A DNA stretch of 64,000 bases from Selenomonadales bacterium. Its GTDB lineage: Bacteria > Bacillota > UBA994. Each line of letters begins with the position of its first letter. Position 1 is the stretch's first letter. The translations under genes and the position numbers were made by a program. Location of the stretch: NCBI GenBank assembly GCA_018335585.1, contig JAGXRZ010000023.1:38301-102300 (forward strand). The letters are read 5' to 3'. This document shows, piece by piece, positions 52,769 through 62,916 of this stretch. The notes beneath the pieces are model-generated. The model ran no database searches. It was not told the DNA's origin and saw only the letters and a program-made list of their open reading frames with translations.

Positions 52769-53647
52769 GTGGATTGGCCGCGCGCTAAGACAATTCTCAT
52801 TGTAGCGTTCCTCATTCTTAACGCCGTACTGGCGGCTCAGCTTTACCTGTTGCCGCTGTTTGACCTTTCCGCCCGCCCGGTAAGTCTTGCGGCCATCAAA
52901 GAAGTGCTCGCAGGAAAAGGCACCGAACTAACCGCTACATTGCCGCGCCGCGGGCCTACGGCTCCCTTTGCGCTCCTCTCTACCCCCGCCTACTCCGACC
53001 GCGAGATAACAACTATCGCGCGCGATTTGCTTGGCAAGGGCGCCGCGCGTGTGCCTGTCGGCGGCTCGCTCGGCGGCGAATCTGCCGTAAGCTACCGCGG
53101 TCTAGGCGGGCAGTTAGTAGTCGTGACGGCGCGCGGCCTCGTCTCCTACGAAAACCAAGCCGCTGTCGGGAGTGGCGGCGCGATAACCGCAGAAGAAGCC
53201 GCCAGTAAAGCGGCAGACTTCGTGCGCGAGCACGTGGGCGAAACCGGCTTTGTCTTCGCAGGCGTGACAGAACTTGAGCCCACCGGGTTTCGCGTCGACT
53301 ACCTGCAGCGCTTTCGCGGCTCCTTTGTGTTTCCCGGCTACATTACCCTCGTCGTCAAGTCCGACGGTGTAGCGGCCATGTGGATGCTTCGCCTGCGCGT
53401 TTCTTTTGAAACCGGCAGTGCGCGGCGCATTCTTTCCGCCGCCGAAGCCGTATTAAGCTTAGTTAATCACCGCCAAAACGCTGGCGACACCCAGGCCCTA
53501 AGCGTAGAGAAAGTAGATTTCGGCTTTCACAGCCCAATCTACGACACGGTAGACCCAATGTGGCGCGGCGTGCCGGTGTGGCGCATTCACACTTCGCGCG
53601 GCGAATTTTTCATTAACGCGCACTCAGGCGTAATCGAGGCCAGATAG
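52769..53647 (+). CDS. yycI: WalK regulator YycI
   Basis: A single-pass membrane protein of 292 residues. The start is a GTG with GGAAGGGAGGG upstream. The N-terminus (DWPRAKTILIVAFLILNAVLAAQLYL) is the diagnostic YycI membrane segment. The extracellular domain is beta-rich and includes a repeated YycI fold (EVLAGKGTELTATLP, AEEAASKAADFVREHVGE, VPVWRIHTSRGEFFINAHSGVIEA). It forms a complex with YycH and WalK at the membrane. The fourth usual member, the metallo-beta-lactamase WalJ (YycJ), is missing here. Confidence 0.9.
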   Translation: MDWPRAKTILIVAFLILNAVLAAQLYLLPLFDLSARPVSLAAIKEVLAGKGTELTATLPRRGPTAPFALLSTPAYSDREITTIARDLLGKGAARVPVGGSLGGESAVSYRGLGGQLVVVTARGLVSYENQAAVGSGGAITAEEAASKAADFVREHVGETGFVFAGVTELEPTGFRVDYLQRFRGSFVFPGYITLVVKSDGVAAMWMLRLRVSFETGSARRILSAAEAVLSLVNHRQNAGDTQALSVEKVDFGFHSPIYDTVDPMWRGVPVWRIHTSRGEFFINAHSGVIEAR

Positions 53648-53652
53648 CGGGA

Positions 53653-53681
53653 TTGACGCAGGTGTGTTCGCGTGCTACAAT
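53653..53681 (+). promoter_or_regulatory. Promoter of the tRNA-Gln-Glu pair
   Basis: TTGACG (53653-53658) and TACAAT (53676-53681) are 17 bp apart with a TGC extended -10. Confidence 0.88.
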
Positions 53682-53704
53682 TTTTGTGCGCAAGACGCGC
53701 TTAC

Positions 53705-53778
53705 AGGGGATTGGTCTAACGGTAGGACGACTGACTCTGGATCAGTTTGTGGAGGTTCAAATCCTTCATCCCCTGCCA
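53705..53778 (+). tRNA. tRNA-Gln (CUG)
   Basis: A 74-base cloverleaf with acceptor AGGGGAT/ATCCCCT, anticodon stem ACTGA/TCAGT around loop CTCTGGA (anticodon CTG). Discriminator G and CCA are encoded. Confidence 0.95.
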
Positions 53779-53785
53779 TTTTCGC

Positions 53786-53860
53786 GGCGCGTTAGTCTAG
53801 TGGTCAGGACGCCGCCCTCTCAAGGCGGAATCACGGGTTCGAGTCCCGTACGCGCTACCA
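53786..53860 (+). tRNA. tRNA-Glu (CUC)
   Basis: A 75-base cloverleaf with acceptor GGCGCGT/ACGCGCT (first pair G-U), anticodon stem CCGCC/GGCGG around loop CTCTCAA (anticodon CTC). Discriminator A and CCA are encoded. Confidence 0.94.
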
Positions 53861-53879
53861 ATATACGCGCCAACCGCGT

Positions 53880-53908
53880 GAAGCAAAAGGGACGGAGCCT
53901 TTTGCTTC
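53880..53908. repeat. 29-bp palindromic repeat, copy 3
   Basis: Same element as at 25643 with one change (GAGCCTTTT instead of GAGCTTTTT). It lies after the tRNA genes. Confidence 0.92.
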
Positions 53909-53922
53909 ACGTTTCGCTTTGC

Positions 53923-53951
53923 GAAGCAAAAGGGACGGAGCTTTTTGCTTC
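53923..53951. repeat. 29-bp palindromic repeat, copy 4
   Basis: An exact copy in the same orientation, 14 bases after copy 3. The two form a tandem pair. Confidence 0.92.
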
Positions 53952-53955
53952 ATAC

Positions 53956-53990
53956 AGCGACAACTGACAAGTGACAAGCGACATTTGACA
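53956..53990. repeat. Heptad tandem repeat, AGCGACA words
   Basis: AGCGACA, ACTGACA, AGTGACA, AGCGACA, TTTGACA follow copy 4 of the palindrome. Another member of the AAGCGAC family. Confidence 0.85.
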
Positions 53991-54093
53991 GGCATACCTC
54001 TTCCCACACTATTTTCACACTTGCCTACGTAAAGTGCGGTAAGTGGGCCGTATACTAGAATCACGTTAACCACGCTAAGAAGGAGGAAATCAC

Positions 54094-55263
54094 GTGAGTG
54101 AGTACTATGAGTTTCAGGCGCCCCGTTACTATCGTCGCCGCACTCCGTTTCTGGCGATAGTAGTGGTAAGTGTGCTGTCTGCTTTGCTTGGCGCGGTGAT
54201 GGGAGCCTATCTTGCCCCGACTTTCCTGTTTGGGAGGCTAATCCCCTATCCGCCTAGCGCGCTAAGCCCAAACCTAGTTCAGCCGAGCCTGACGGGTACC
54301 AATCCCTTGACCGAACAAATAGCGGCAGGAGCGGTAGCGCAGGTGGCGCAGCGAGTTGGGCCGACTGTCGTGGGTGTTGTCAACCGTTCGCGCGTGCAGG
54401 GCTGGTTTGGGCAGCAGCAACAACAGAGCACGGGCTCGGGCATTATCTTTGACCAAAGCGGGCTGATTGTAACTAATCAGCATGTCGTAAGCCGCGCCGC
54501 CGAGATTTTTGTGGTCCTTTTTGACAATGTACAAGTTCCGGCGACCCTGGTGGGGGAAGACGAGCGCACCGACCTCGCGGTGCTGCGCATTGACGTCACC
54601 AAGCTCCCCGCGACCCACAGGCCGCTTCCTGTAGCTGAGTTTGGCGATTCTGACAAGCTCGTCGTAGGCGAGTTGGCCGTGGCGATTGGCAACCCGCTCG
54701 GGCTCGAGTTTCAGCGCACTGTAACAGCCGGGATTATTAGCGCCGTAGAGCGTACGCTTACCATGGACGACGTGACCTTCCGCGTGGTGCAGACCGACGC
54801 CGCCATTAACTCCGGCAACTCCGGGGGCGCCTTAGCCAACGCCCGCGGGCAAATAATTGGCATTAACCAAGCTAAAATCGCCGCCGGCGGCGTAGAAGGC
54901 ATGGGCTTTGCGATTCCCATTAATGTAGCGCGCCCCATTATCACCGAGCTTATCGCACATGGTCGGGTAATACGGCCTTGGATGGGAATCCGCGGAACAA
55001 CGGTCACGCCGAGCCTTGCTGCGCAGTACGGTCTAGCTGTCAACGCAGGCGTCTTCATCGAGGTCGTGCCTAACAGCCCGGCGGCACGAGCAGGACTGCG
55101 GCTAGGGGATGTGATAGTCAGGTACAACGGCAATGAAATCAAGGACTTTGAGCGGCTCCGCGAGCTCATCACCGCGACAGGTATCGGCGGCACAGCCGAA
55201 CTAGTCGTCAGGCGCGGCACGACTACCCTTAACGTACGCGTGCGCTTGGAGGCAGCGCCGTAA
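54094..55263 (+). CDS. htrA: HtrA/DegP-like serine protease with PDZ domain
   Basis: A membrane-anchored quality-control protease of 389 residues. A cytosolic tail rich in Tyr and Arg and a membrane helix (FLAIVVVSVLSALLGAVMGAYL) precede the trypsin-like domain. The catalytic triad is His130 (VTNQHVV), Asp160 (ERTDLAVLRI) and Ser243 (NSGNSGGAL). A C-terminal PDZ domain covers about 295-388 (VEVVPNSPAARAGLRLGDVIVRYNG). The GTG start has AAGGAGGAA upstream. In Bacillus subtilis a homologue (yyxA) also ends the wal cluster; this and the sequence support the call. Confidence 0.95.
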   Translation: MSEYYEFQAPRYYRRRTPFLAIVVVSVLSALLGAVMGAYLAPTFLFGRLIPYPPSALSPNLVQPSLTGTNPLTEQIAAGAVAQVAQRVGPTVVGVVNRSRVQGWFGQQQQQSTGSGIIFDQSGLIVTNQHVVSRAAEIFVVLFDNVQVPATLVGEDERTDLAVLRIDVTKLPATHRPLPVAEFGDSDKLVVGELAVAIGNPLGLEFQRTVTAGIISAVERTLTMDDVTFRVVQTDAAINSGNSGGALANARGQIIGINQAKIAAGGVEGMGFAIPINVARPIITELIAHGRVIRPWMGIRGTTVTPSLAAQYGLAVNAGVFIEVVPNSPAARAGLRLGDVIVRYNGNEIKDFERLRELITATGIGGTAELVVRRGTTTLNVRVRLEAAP

Positions 55264-55320
55264 GGGGGGCCGAAAACAAAGGGGACGGTTCTTCTTGGAT
55301 AGTGCTTCGCAACGCTGGCC

Positions 55321-55349
55321 TTGACAGATGTGCTGACGTCGACTAAACT
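55321..55349 (+). promoter_or_regulatory. Promoter of the T-box-cysK-cysE unit
   Basis: A perfect TTGACA (55321-55326) and TAAACT (55344-55349) are 17 bp apart. It lies about 40 bp before the T-box stem I. Confidence 0.78.
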
Positions 55350-55390
55350 TTAACACAAGGCGGCCGCCTTACCCACAACTCAAATAGATT

Positions 55391-55619
55391 GCCCCGACGG
55401 AGAGAGTACGCTCAACAATTACTGCCAGAGAGAGGCTGCCACCCGGCTGAGAGCAGCTTTAAGTAACCCGAGCGGAAATGCACTCCCGAGCAGATGACCG
55501 AACGCTTGCGCCAGTAGGCTCATCCGGGTTCGCCCGCTACAGCGTTTTAAGACAGACTCGCACGAGTCTAATTAGAGTGGAACCGCGTCTAACCCGCCTC
55601 TAGCTTAGAGGCGGGTTTC
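55391..55619 (+). promoter_or_regulatory. T-box leader, cysteine-specific
   Basis: A tRNA-sensing leader. Visible parts are the AGAGAGTA-type stem I start (near 55400), the AGAGAGG and GCTG motifs of the apical loops, a specifier TGC (Cys) at 55479-55481 in the context GGAAATGCA, and the conserved T-box TGGAACCGCG at 55578-55587. Its UGGA bulge fits the UCCA end of tRNA-Cys. A terminator stem, ACCCGCCTCTA with TAGAGGCGGGT and a T-run (55592-55619), follows. Uncharged tRNA-Cys should turn on cysK and cysE. Confidence 0.92.
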
Positions 55620-55648
55620 TGCTATCCGCATTTTTAGGGGGAAATCTC

Positions 55649-56585
55649 ATGAAAGTTAACAATGTCCCAGCACCAAACACAAGTGTCGCCGTACTAATCG
55701 GACGCACCCCGCTTGTCTCGCTGCGGCGCCTGCAAGATGAAAATAGCGCCGAGATACTGGTGAAATTAGAGTCCTTTAACCCCGGCGGCAGTGTTAAGGA
55801 CCGCATTGCGTTGGCGATGATTGAACAGGCCGAAAAGGAAGGTGCTATCACGCCTGAAACCGTGTTGATTGAGCCGACCAGCGGCAATACCGGCATCGGG
55901 CTTGCCATGGTGGCGGCCGCGCGGGGATATAGGCTGATTTTGGTCATGCCCGACAGCATGAGCCTTGAGCGCAGGCATTTGCTCTTAGCTCTCGGTGCCG
56001 AACTTAAGCTAACTCTGGCAGCGGAAGGCATGCTTGGGGCGATCAGACAAGTCGACGCCTTGCTCGCCGAGCATCCTCACTACCTATCGCTGCGGCAGTT
56101 TAGTAATCCCGCTAACCCCGAGGTCCACCGCCGCACTACTGCCGCAGAAATCTGGGAGCAGACTGGGGGCCGCATAGATGCCTTTGTCGCCGGCGTCGGT
56201 ACCGGCGGCACTATCACCGGGGTCGGGCAAGTGCTAAAGCAGCGCCTACCCAATGTCGTTGTAGTCGCCGTGGAGCCGACCGCTTCGCCGGTACTCTCCG
56301 GTGGTTCGCACTCACCGCACCGCATCCAAGGAATTGGGCCGGGCTTTATCCCGGATATCCTAGATCGCAGCGTAATCGACCGCATAATCACCGTCAGCAA
56401 TGAAGACGCTGCCGCGATGGCGCGGTTATTGGCGAGAAAAGAAGGCATTATCGCCGGCATCTCAAGCGGCGCCGCCTTAGTGGCCGCACGCCAAGTAGCG
56501 CAGGAGCTAGGGCGCGGCAAGCGGGTGGTCACGGTGGCCCCCGATACGGGGGAACGTTACCTCAGCACAGGGTTGTTTGACTCCC

Positions 56586-56593
<8 letters not shown>
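55649..56593 (+). CDS. cysK: Cysteine synthase A (O-acetylserine sulfhydrylase)
   Basis: A fold-II PLP enzyme of 314 residues that forms cysteine from O-acetylserine and sulfide. Lys50 in [11 protein letters not shown] carries PLP. The substrate loop TSGNTG is at 77-82, and [10 protein letters not shown] and GISSGAA later form the phosphate and pyridine pockets. It starts ATG with GGGGGAAA upstream. It is preceded by a Cys T-box and overlaps cysE by eight bases, so cysteine supply controls both genes. Confidence 0.96.
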
Positions 56594-58518
<1,925 letters not shown>

Positions 58519-58524
58519 TCAAGC

Positions 58525-58556
58525 AAAAAAAGCGCCGCCACTGTGTGTGACGGCGC
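58525..58556 (-). terminator. Terminator of pepF
   Basis: On the minus strand GCGCCGTCAC pairs with GTGGCGGCGC (one G-U pair), followed by seven Ts. It begins eight bases after the pepF stop and separates it from tpl. Confidence 0.9.
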
Positions 58557-58563
58557 GCCTCGG

Positions 58564-60375
58564 CTATACCTCTAGCCCAAAGCTTTTGACAACAGTGTCG
58601 ACTAGTTCGCCGACGTAGTCGACTGCGGTGCGGATAGCAGCCGGGTCAATCATGTCTACCCCAGCCATACGCGCAAGTTCTACCGGCGGCTTGGCACCGC
58701 CCGTCTTAAGGACTTCTAGCCATCTGTCGATTACAGGTTGCCCCTGCTCTTTAATGGCCTTCGCTACGGCCGTGCCCACAGTTAAGCCGGCCGAGTAGCT
58801 GTACGGGTAGAGGCCCATATAGAAGTGCGGCTGGCGCATCCACGTGAGGCGTGCGCCCTCGTCTATCGTTACCTCGCCGCCCCAGAACTCCTCAAGAATT
58901 TCGCCCTGCACGCGGCTGAGCACGCTGGCGGTAATCGGCTGTCCCTTTTCTGCCAGCACGTACGTGCGCCGCTGCAGCTCGCCTTCGATTAAGTGGCGAA
59001 CGAAGTTATGGTGATAGGTCATCAAAAGCTGCATCGCCAGCCACCTGTGGAGTCGTGGGTCGTTAGACTGCGCGGCGATGTAGTTGCCTACCAAGAGCTC
59101 GTTAATAATGGAGGGCGCCTCTGTAAAGAACACCGAGCCACGCACGTTAGATAGCCGCTGGTAACGCATGGCCAGCACCCCGTGCCCCGCGTGCCCAATC
59201 TCGTGCGCTAGCACCAAGGCGCCACGCATATTGTCGGCCCAGGTCACCAAAATATAGGGGTGAGCATTCGGCACGCCATAGCAGAACGCCCCGGTCGACT
59301 TGCCGACGTTATCCGCAAGGTCAATCCACCTGTTGTTAAGGCTGTCGGCTACGATCGCCGCATACTCCGGCCCCAGCACCGCCAGACCCTTCTCGATGAC
59401 GTCGGCGGCAGTAGCGTAAGTCGTGGCCGGGCTAAAGTCTGGGTCGAGTGGCGCCTCGATGTCGCAGTAGAGCATCTCCGTAAGGCCAAGCAGTTGTTTG
59501 CGCAGTCGAGCATAGCGGCGCATATGCGGGGCAATTTCCTTCAGGATAACGTCGTGCAGCATATGGTAGCTCGCGGGGTCCACTTCCTGCTGGTGCAGGA
59601 GCATATGCGTCGCGGACTGGTAACCGCGGAGCTTCGCCGCCACCACATGCTTCTTAACTTCCGTGCCCCAAGTAGTGCCGTAGGTGTTTTGGTAGTTCTT
59701 TAGCCCCGCAGTAAACGAGGCCCAGGCGTTACGCCGCAGCACAAAGTCGGCCGCCTTCTCGTAGGACTCCTCATAAAGCGAGAACGACATGGGGTGCGTC
59801 TGCCCCGCGCTGTCCTTAATGTCGGCAAACGCCATATCGGCCGCCTTGGAACGCGTGTAGACTAAGTAAGGCGACTGCAGTACTTCACTCAGCGAGGCCA
59901 ACGCGCGCTCAGTCTCTAGGCTTAGCACGTGTGGCTTTTCGTCAATCATGCGCAACACCGTGCGCGAAAAGCTCTTAAGTTCGGCCGATTCTTCAAGATA
60001 GCGCTCTAGCGTCCCGGCGGGTAGCTCCAACGCTTCGGAGCGAATAAAGGCCATGGCTGCCTGCGCTTCGGCGCCGAGTGACTGCGCTCGCCCCATAGCT
60101 GCTTGGTTGGCAGGGTCGGTGCCGTCGCCCGAAAGCGCGAGCGAAGCGTAGGCCACCACGCGGTGCAGGCGTCTCTGTAGATCCTCCGCCGCCTCTAAGC
60201 ACTCTGCGAGCACTCCCGCGCCTGACGCTAGCTTCCCCTTAAAGCGCATTATGGCAGGTAAATCGCGCCCTATCGCCGTGAGCTCTTGTTCCCAGTCTGC
60301 GCTAGTCGGAAAGATATCCGCAAGGTTCCAGGTAAGCTCTGCAGGCACCTCAGCTCTCTTTAGCCGATTTTTCAT
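58564..60375 (-). CDS. pepF: Oligoendopeptidase F (M3 family)
   Basis: A cytosolic zinc peptidase of 603 residues that cuts short peptides. The M3 metal motif is HEIGHAGHG, with His391, Glu392 and His395; the third ligand Glu should be in the following EAPSIINELL. It begins with LTWNLADIFPT, as in PepF, and the M3 C-terminus is seen in YPYSYSAGLTVGTAVAK. Length is standard. It is transcribed toward tpl, with a strong terminator between them. Together with the peptide importer it suggests peptide use as a carbon or nitrogen source. Confidence 0.95.
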   Translation of the reverse strand: MKNRLKRAEVPAELTWNLADIFPTSADWEQELTAIGRDLPAIMRFKGKLASGAGVLAECLEAAEDLQRRLHRVVAYASLALSGDGTDPANQAAMGRAQSLGAEAQAAMAFIRSEALELPAGTLERYLEESAELKSFSRTVLRMIDEKPHVLSLETERALASLSEVLQSPYLVYTRSKAADMAFADIKDSAGQTHPMSFSLYEESYEKAADFVLRRNAWASFTAGLKNYQNTYGTTWGTEVKKHVVAAKLRGYQSATHMLLHQQEVDPASYHMLHDVILKEIAPHMRRYARLRKQLLGLTEMLYCDIEAPLDPDFSPATTYATAADVIEKGLAVLGPEYAAIVADSLNNRWIDLADNVGKSTGAFCYGVPNAHPYILVTWADNMRGALVLAHEIGHAGHGVLAMRYQRLSNVRGSVFFTEAPSIINELLVGNYIAAQSNDPRLHRWLAMQLLMTYHHNFVRHLIEGELQRRTYVLAEKGQPITASVLSRVQGEILEEFWGGEVTIDEGARLTWMRQPHFYMGLYPYSYSAGLTVGTAVAKAIKEQGQPVIDRWLEVLKTGGAKPPVELARMAGVDMIDPAAIRTAVDYVGELVDTVVKSFGLEV

Positions 60376-60455
60376 TGTCCACCCTCCGTAAATTCATTTT
60401 CTTAGCTCCCTTTCTTTCGCCAGAGCACCCGCGCTCTCCTGCCCGCGTTCTCTCA

Positions 60456-60655
<200 letters not shown>

Positions 60656-60727
60656 TTTTCGCTGGTAAGCAAGCGGTGGAATAGGTACAATACAAGTAGC
60701 AAAGCGACCAACTTAGGAGGAATGTTT

Positions 60728-61681
60728 GTGAAAAAAATACTCATCACCGGAGCGCTCGGGCAGATTGGCACCGAGCTAGTAGTCGCCATGCGCAAAACCT
60801 ACGGCACCGACAACGTCATTGCCAGCGACATACATGCCACGGCACCGGCCGGGCCAATAGCGGAAGGCCCCTACTCCTTAGTTGACGTCACTGTGCCGCA
60901 GCAAATTGCCGATGTCGTTAATCACCACAAGATTAACACCATCGTCCATCTCGCCGCTATTTTGTCCGCAACGGGTGAAGCTAAGCCTAAGTTAGCGTGG
61001 GACGTCAATATGGGCGGGTTGTTTAATGTCCTTGAAGTTGCGCGCGAAACAGGTGCTGCCGTGTTCACGCCAAGCTCCATCGCGGCCTTCGGCCCCACCA
61101 CCCCTCCCGACAAGACCCCGCAAGACACAATCCAGCGGCCAACTACCATGTACGGCGTGACCAAAGTAGGCGGCGAGCTCTTGTGCGACTACTACTACTT
61201 AAAGCACAAAGTCGATACGCGCGGCGTGCGTTTCCCCGGACTCATTTCTTATGAAGCACTCCCCGGCGGCGGCACCACCGACTACGCAGTACACATCTAT
61301 TACGAGGCCCTAAAGCACAAGCACTACGCTTCCTACATTGGCAAGGGCACTTTCATGGATATGATGTATATGCCCGACGCCCTCGACGCGATTATGCAGC
61401 TGATGGAAGCAAATCCCGATCGCCTTATCCACCGCAACGCCTTTAACGTTACCGCCATGAGCTTCGACCCCGAGATGCTAGCGGCCTCTATCCGCAAGTA
61501 TATCCCGGAATTTACTCTCGCCTACAACGTCGACCCTGTGCGCCAAGGCATAGCCAACTCCTGGCCCAATTCGTTAGACGACACCGCCGCCCGCGAAGAG
61601 TGGGGCTGGAACCCGAAATACGACCTCGACGCCATGACGCGGGATATGCTAGCGCAGCTAAAAATCAAGCTGGGGCTGTAA
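60728..61681 (+). CDS. SDR-type L-threonine 3-dehydrogenase
   Basis: A short-chain-type, NAD-dependent threonine dehydrogenase of 317 residues, converting threonine to 2-amino-3-ketobutyrate. The GTG at 60728 has AGGAGG seven bases before it; the ATG six bases upstream is too close. The Rossmann motif GALGQIG is at 8-14, and the catalytic pair Tyr142 and Lys146 is in YGVTK. Motifs GVRFPGLISYEALPGGGTTDYA and GTFMDMMYMPDALDA are specific for the SDR-type enzyme rather than the zinc type or a sugar epimerase. No kbl gene follows; threonine dehydratase is next. Confidence 0.92.
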   Translation: MKKILITGALGQIGTELVVAMRKTYGTDNVIASDIHATAPAGPIAEGPYSLVDVTVPQQIADVVNHHKINTIVHLAAILSATGEAKPKLAWDVNMGGLFNVLEVARETGAAVFTPSSIAAFGPTTPPDKTPQDTIQRPTTMYGVTKVGGELLCDYYYLKHKVDTRGVRFPGLISYEALPGGGTTDYAVHIYYEALKHKHYASYIGKGTFMDMMYMPDALDAIMQLMEANPDRLIHRNAFNVTAMSFDPEMLAASIRKYIPEFTLAYNVDPVRQGIANSWPNSLDDTAAREEWGWNPKYDLDAMTRDMLAQLKIKLGL

Positions 61682-61685
61682 GGGC

Positions 61686-61910
61686 ACCAGCCGCCAGCCG
61701 CCAGCCGCCAGCAGTGAGCGGTGAGCAGTGAGCTTTGAGCTGTGCCACGGGAGGGCCTGCCGCTTTCCGCTTTCCGCTTTCCGCTGTAAGCCGTAAGCCG
61801 TAAGCCGTAAGCAATCATGAATCATGAATCAGGAATCGTGAACAAGGAAGGGGCACCGGGCACCCCTCCCGTTTCCCCTAAGTGCGAAGTGCGAAGTGCA
61901 AAGTGCAAGT
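61686..61910. repeat. Heptad repeat field between tdh and threonine dehydratase
   Basis: In order: CAGCCGC words from 61688, AGTGAGC/GGTGAGC words to about 61738, CGCTTTC three times near 61761, AGCCGTA three times near 61790, AATCATG, AATCATG, AATCAGG, AATCGTG at 61813-61840, then AGTGCGA/AGTGCAA words at 61881-61908. Each family keeps the seven-base step. No gene is seen. Confidence 0.92.
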
Positions 61911-61939
61911 GAAGCAAAAAGCTCCGTCCCTTTTGCTTC
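61911..61939. repeat. 29-bp palindromic repeat, copy 5, inverted
   Basis: The exact reverse complement of the copy at 25643. It ends one base before the AAGGAGG Shine-Dalgarno site of the dehydratase gene. Confidence 0.93.
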
Positions 61940-61953
61940 AAGGAGGTGACCCC

Positions 61954-62916
61954 ATGTTAACACTCGCCGATGTTAAGGCTGCGGCGGCGCGGCTTGCCGG
62001 CAAAACACACCATACGCCGCTCTTGTACTCACGCACGCTGAGTAAGCTCGCCGGCAACGAGATTTACCTCAAGTGCGAGAACCTACAGAAAACGGGCTCG
62101 TTTAAGGCACGCGGCGCAATTAACGCCGTAGCACAGCTTAGTATGGAGGCTAAGGCCGGGGGCGTGGTCACCGGCTCTTCCGGCAACCACGGGCAGGCCC
62201 TAGCCTATGCGGCCAGAGAGTTTGGCGTTAAGGCAGTAGTCGTCATGCCCGAGGATGCGAGCCTTGCCAAACGCCAGGCCTGTGAAGCGTACGGCGGGAC
62301 CGTCCTTTTGTGTGGGATTACCGCCGAAGCGCGCCTCGCCAAAGCCGCCGAACTCGTAGCCAAAGGGGGGTACACCTTAGTGCACCCCTTTGACGACCCA
62401 CATATAATTGCCGGGCAAGGCACGCTTAGCCTCGAAGTGCTAGCCGACCTCCCAGACCTCGACTGCATCGTCGCCCCTGTCGGGGGCGGCGGGCTGCTTG
62501 GCGGTGTTAGCCTGGCCACGAAGGAAAGCCGGCCTCGCGTGCAGGTAATCGGCGTAGAGCCTGCTGTCAGCCCACGGCTACGACATGCTTGGCAGGCAGG
62601 GGCCGTTACAGAACTAAGCGATGACGCCTGGCAGCCGTCGATTGCCGATGGCCTGCGTGCCCGCCGCCCCGGTGAATTGCCGTTTGCTTTGTCTCGCGCT
62701 TATGTCGACGACCTTGTTACCGTAAGCGAAAGCGAAATCGCCGCCGCCCTGAGGCTAATTCTAGAGCGCGTCAAGTTGGTTGTGGAGCCGTCGGGGGCCG
62801 TAAGTGTCGCCGCCGCCATAAACGGAAGACTAGGTTTTACTGGCAAGAAGGTAGCCTGCGTACTTAGCGGCGGCAATGTTGAGCTGGCCAAACTCGTTAA
62901 GTTAGGGCTGCTCTAG
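61954..62916 (+). CDS. Threonine/serine dehydratase (threonine ammonia-lyase)
   Basis: A fold-II PLP enzyme of 320 residues that converts threonine to 2-ketobutyrate and ammonia, and serine to pyruvate. AAGGAGGTGA sits before the ATG at 61954. PLP Lys51 is in TGSFKARGA, the loop SSGNHGQ is at 75-81, and the Gly-rich phosphate loop is PVGGGGLLGG. No ACT regulatory domain follows, so it is the catabolic or short type; serine racemase is a less likely alternative. It follows threonine dehydrogenase and ends 15 bases inside the convergent tcdA gene. Confidence 0.93.
   Translation: MLTLADVKAAAARLAGKTHHTPLLYSRTLSKLAGNEIYLKCENLQKTGSFKARGAINAVAQLSMEAKAGGVVTGSSGNHGQALAYAAREFGVKAVVVMPEDASLAKRQACEAYGGTVLLCGITAEARLAKAAELVAKGGYTLVHPFDDPHIIAGQGTLSLEVLADLPDLDCIVAPVGGGGLLGGVSLATKESRPRVQVIGVEPAVSPRLRHAWQAGAVTELSDDAWQPSIADGLRARRPGELPFALSRAYVDDLVTVSESEIAAALRLILERVKLVVEPSGAVSVAAAINGRLGFTGKKVACVLSGGNVELAKLVKLGLL

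Noticed and set aside
53880..53951. Insertion sequence remnant
   Set aside because: Only short palindromes are present, with no transposase fragment or terminal repeats of IS type.
53653..53967. Small protein gene of about 104 residues
   Set aside because: It runs through two tRNA genes and two palindromic repeats.
55264..55320. Another copy of the 29-bp repeat
   Set aside because: AAAGGGGACGGTTCTTCTT has a similar centre but lacks the palindromic arms.
61882..61953. N-terminal extension of threonine dehydratase
   Set aside because: It translates the heptad and 29-bp repeats; the real start at 61954 follows AAGGAGGTGA.
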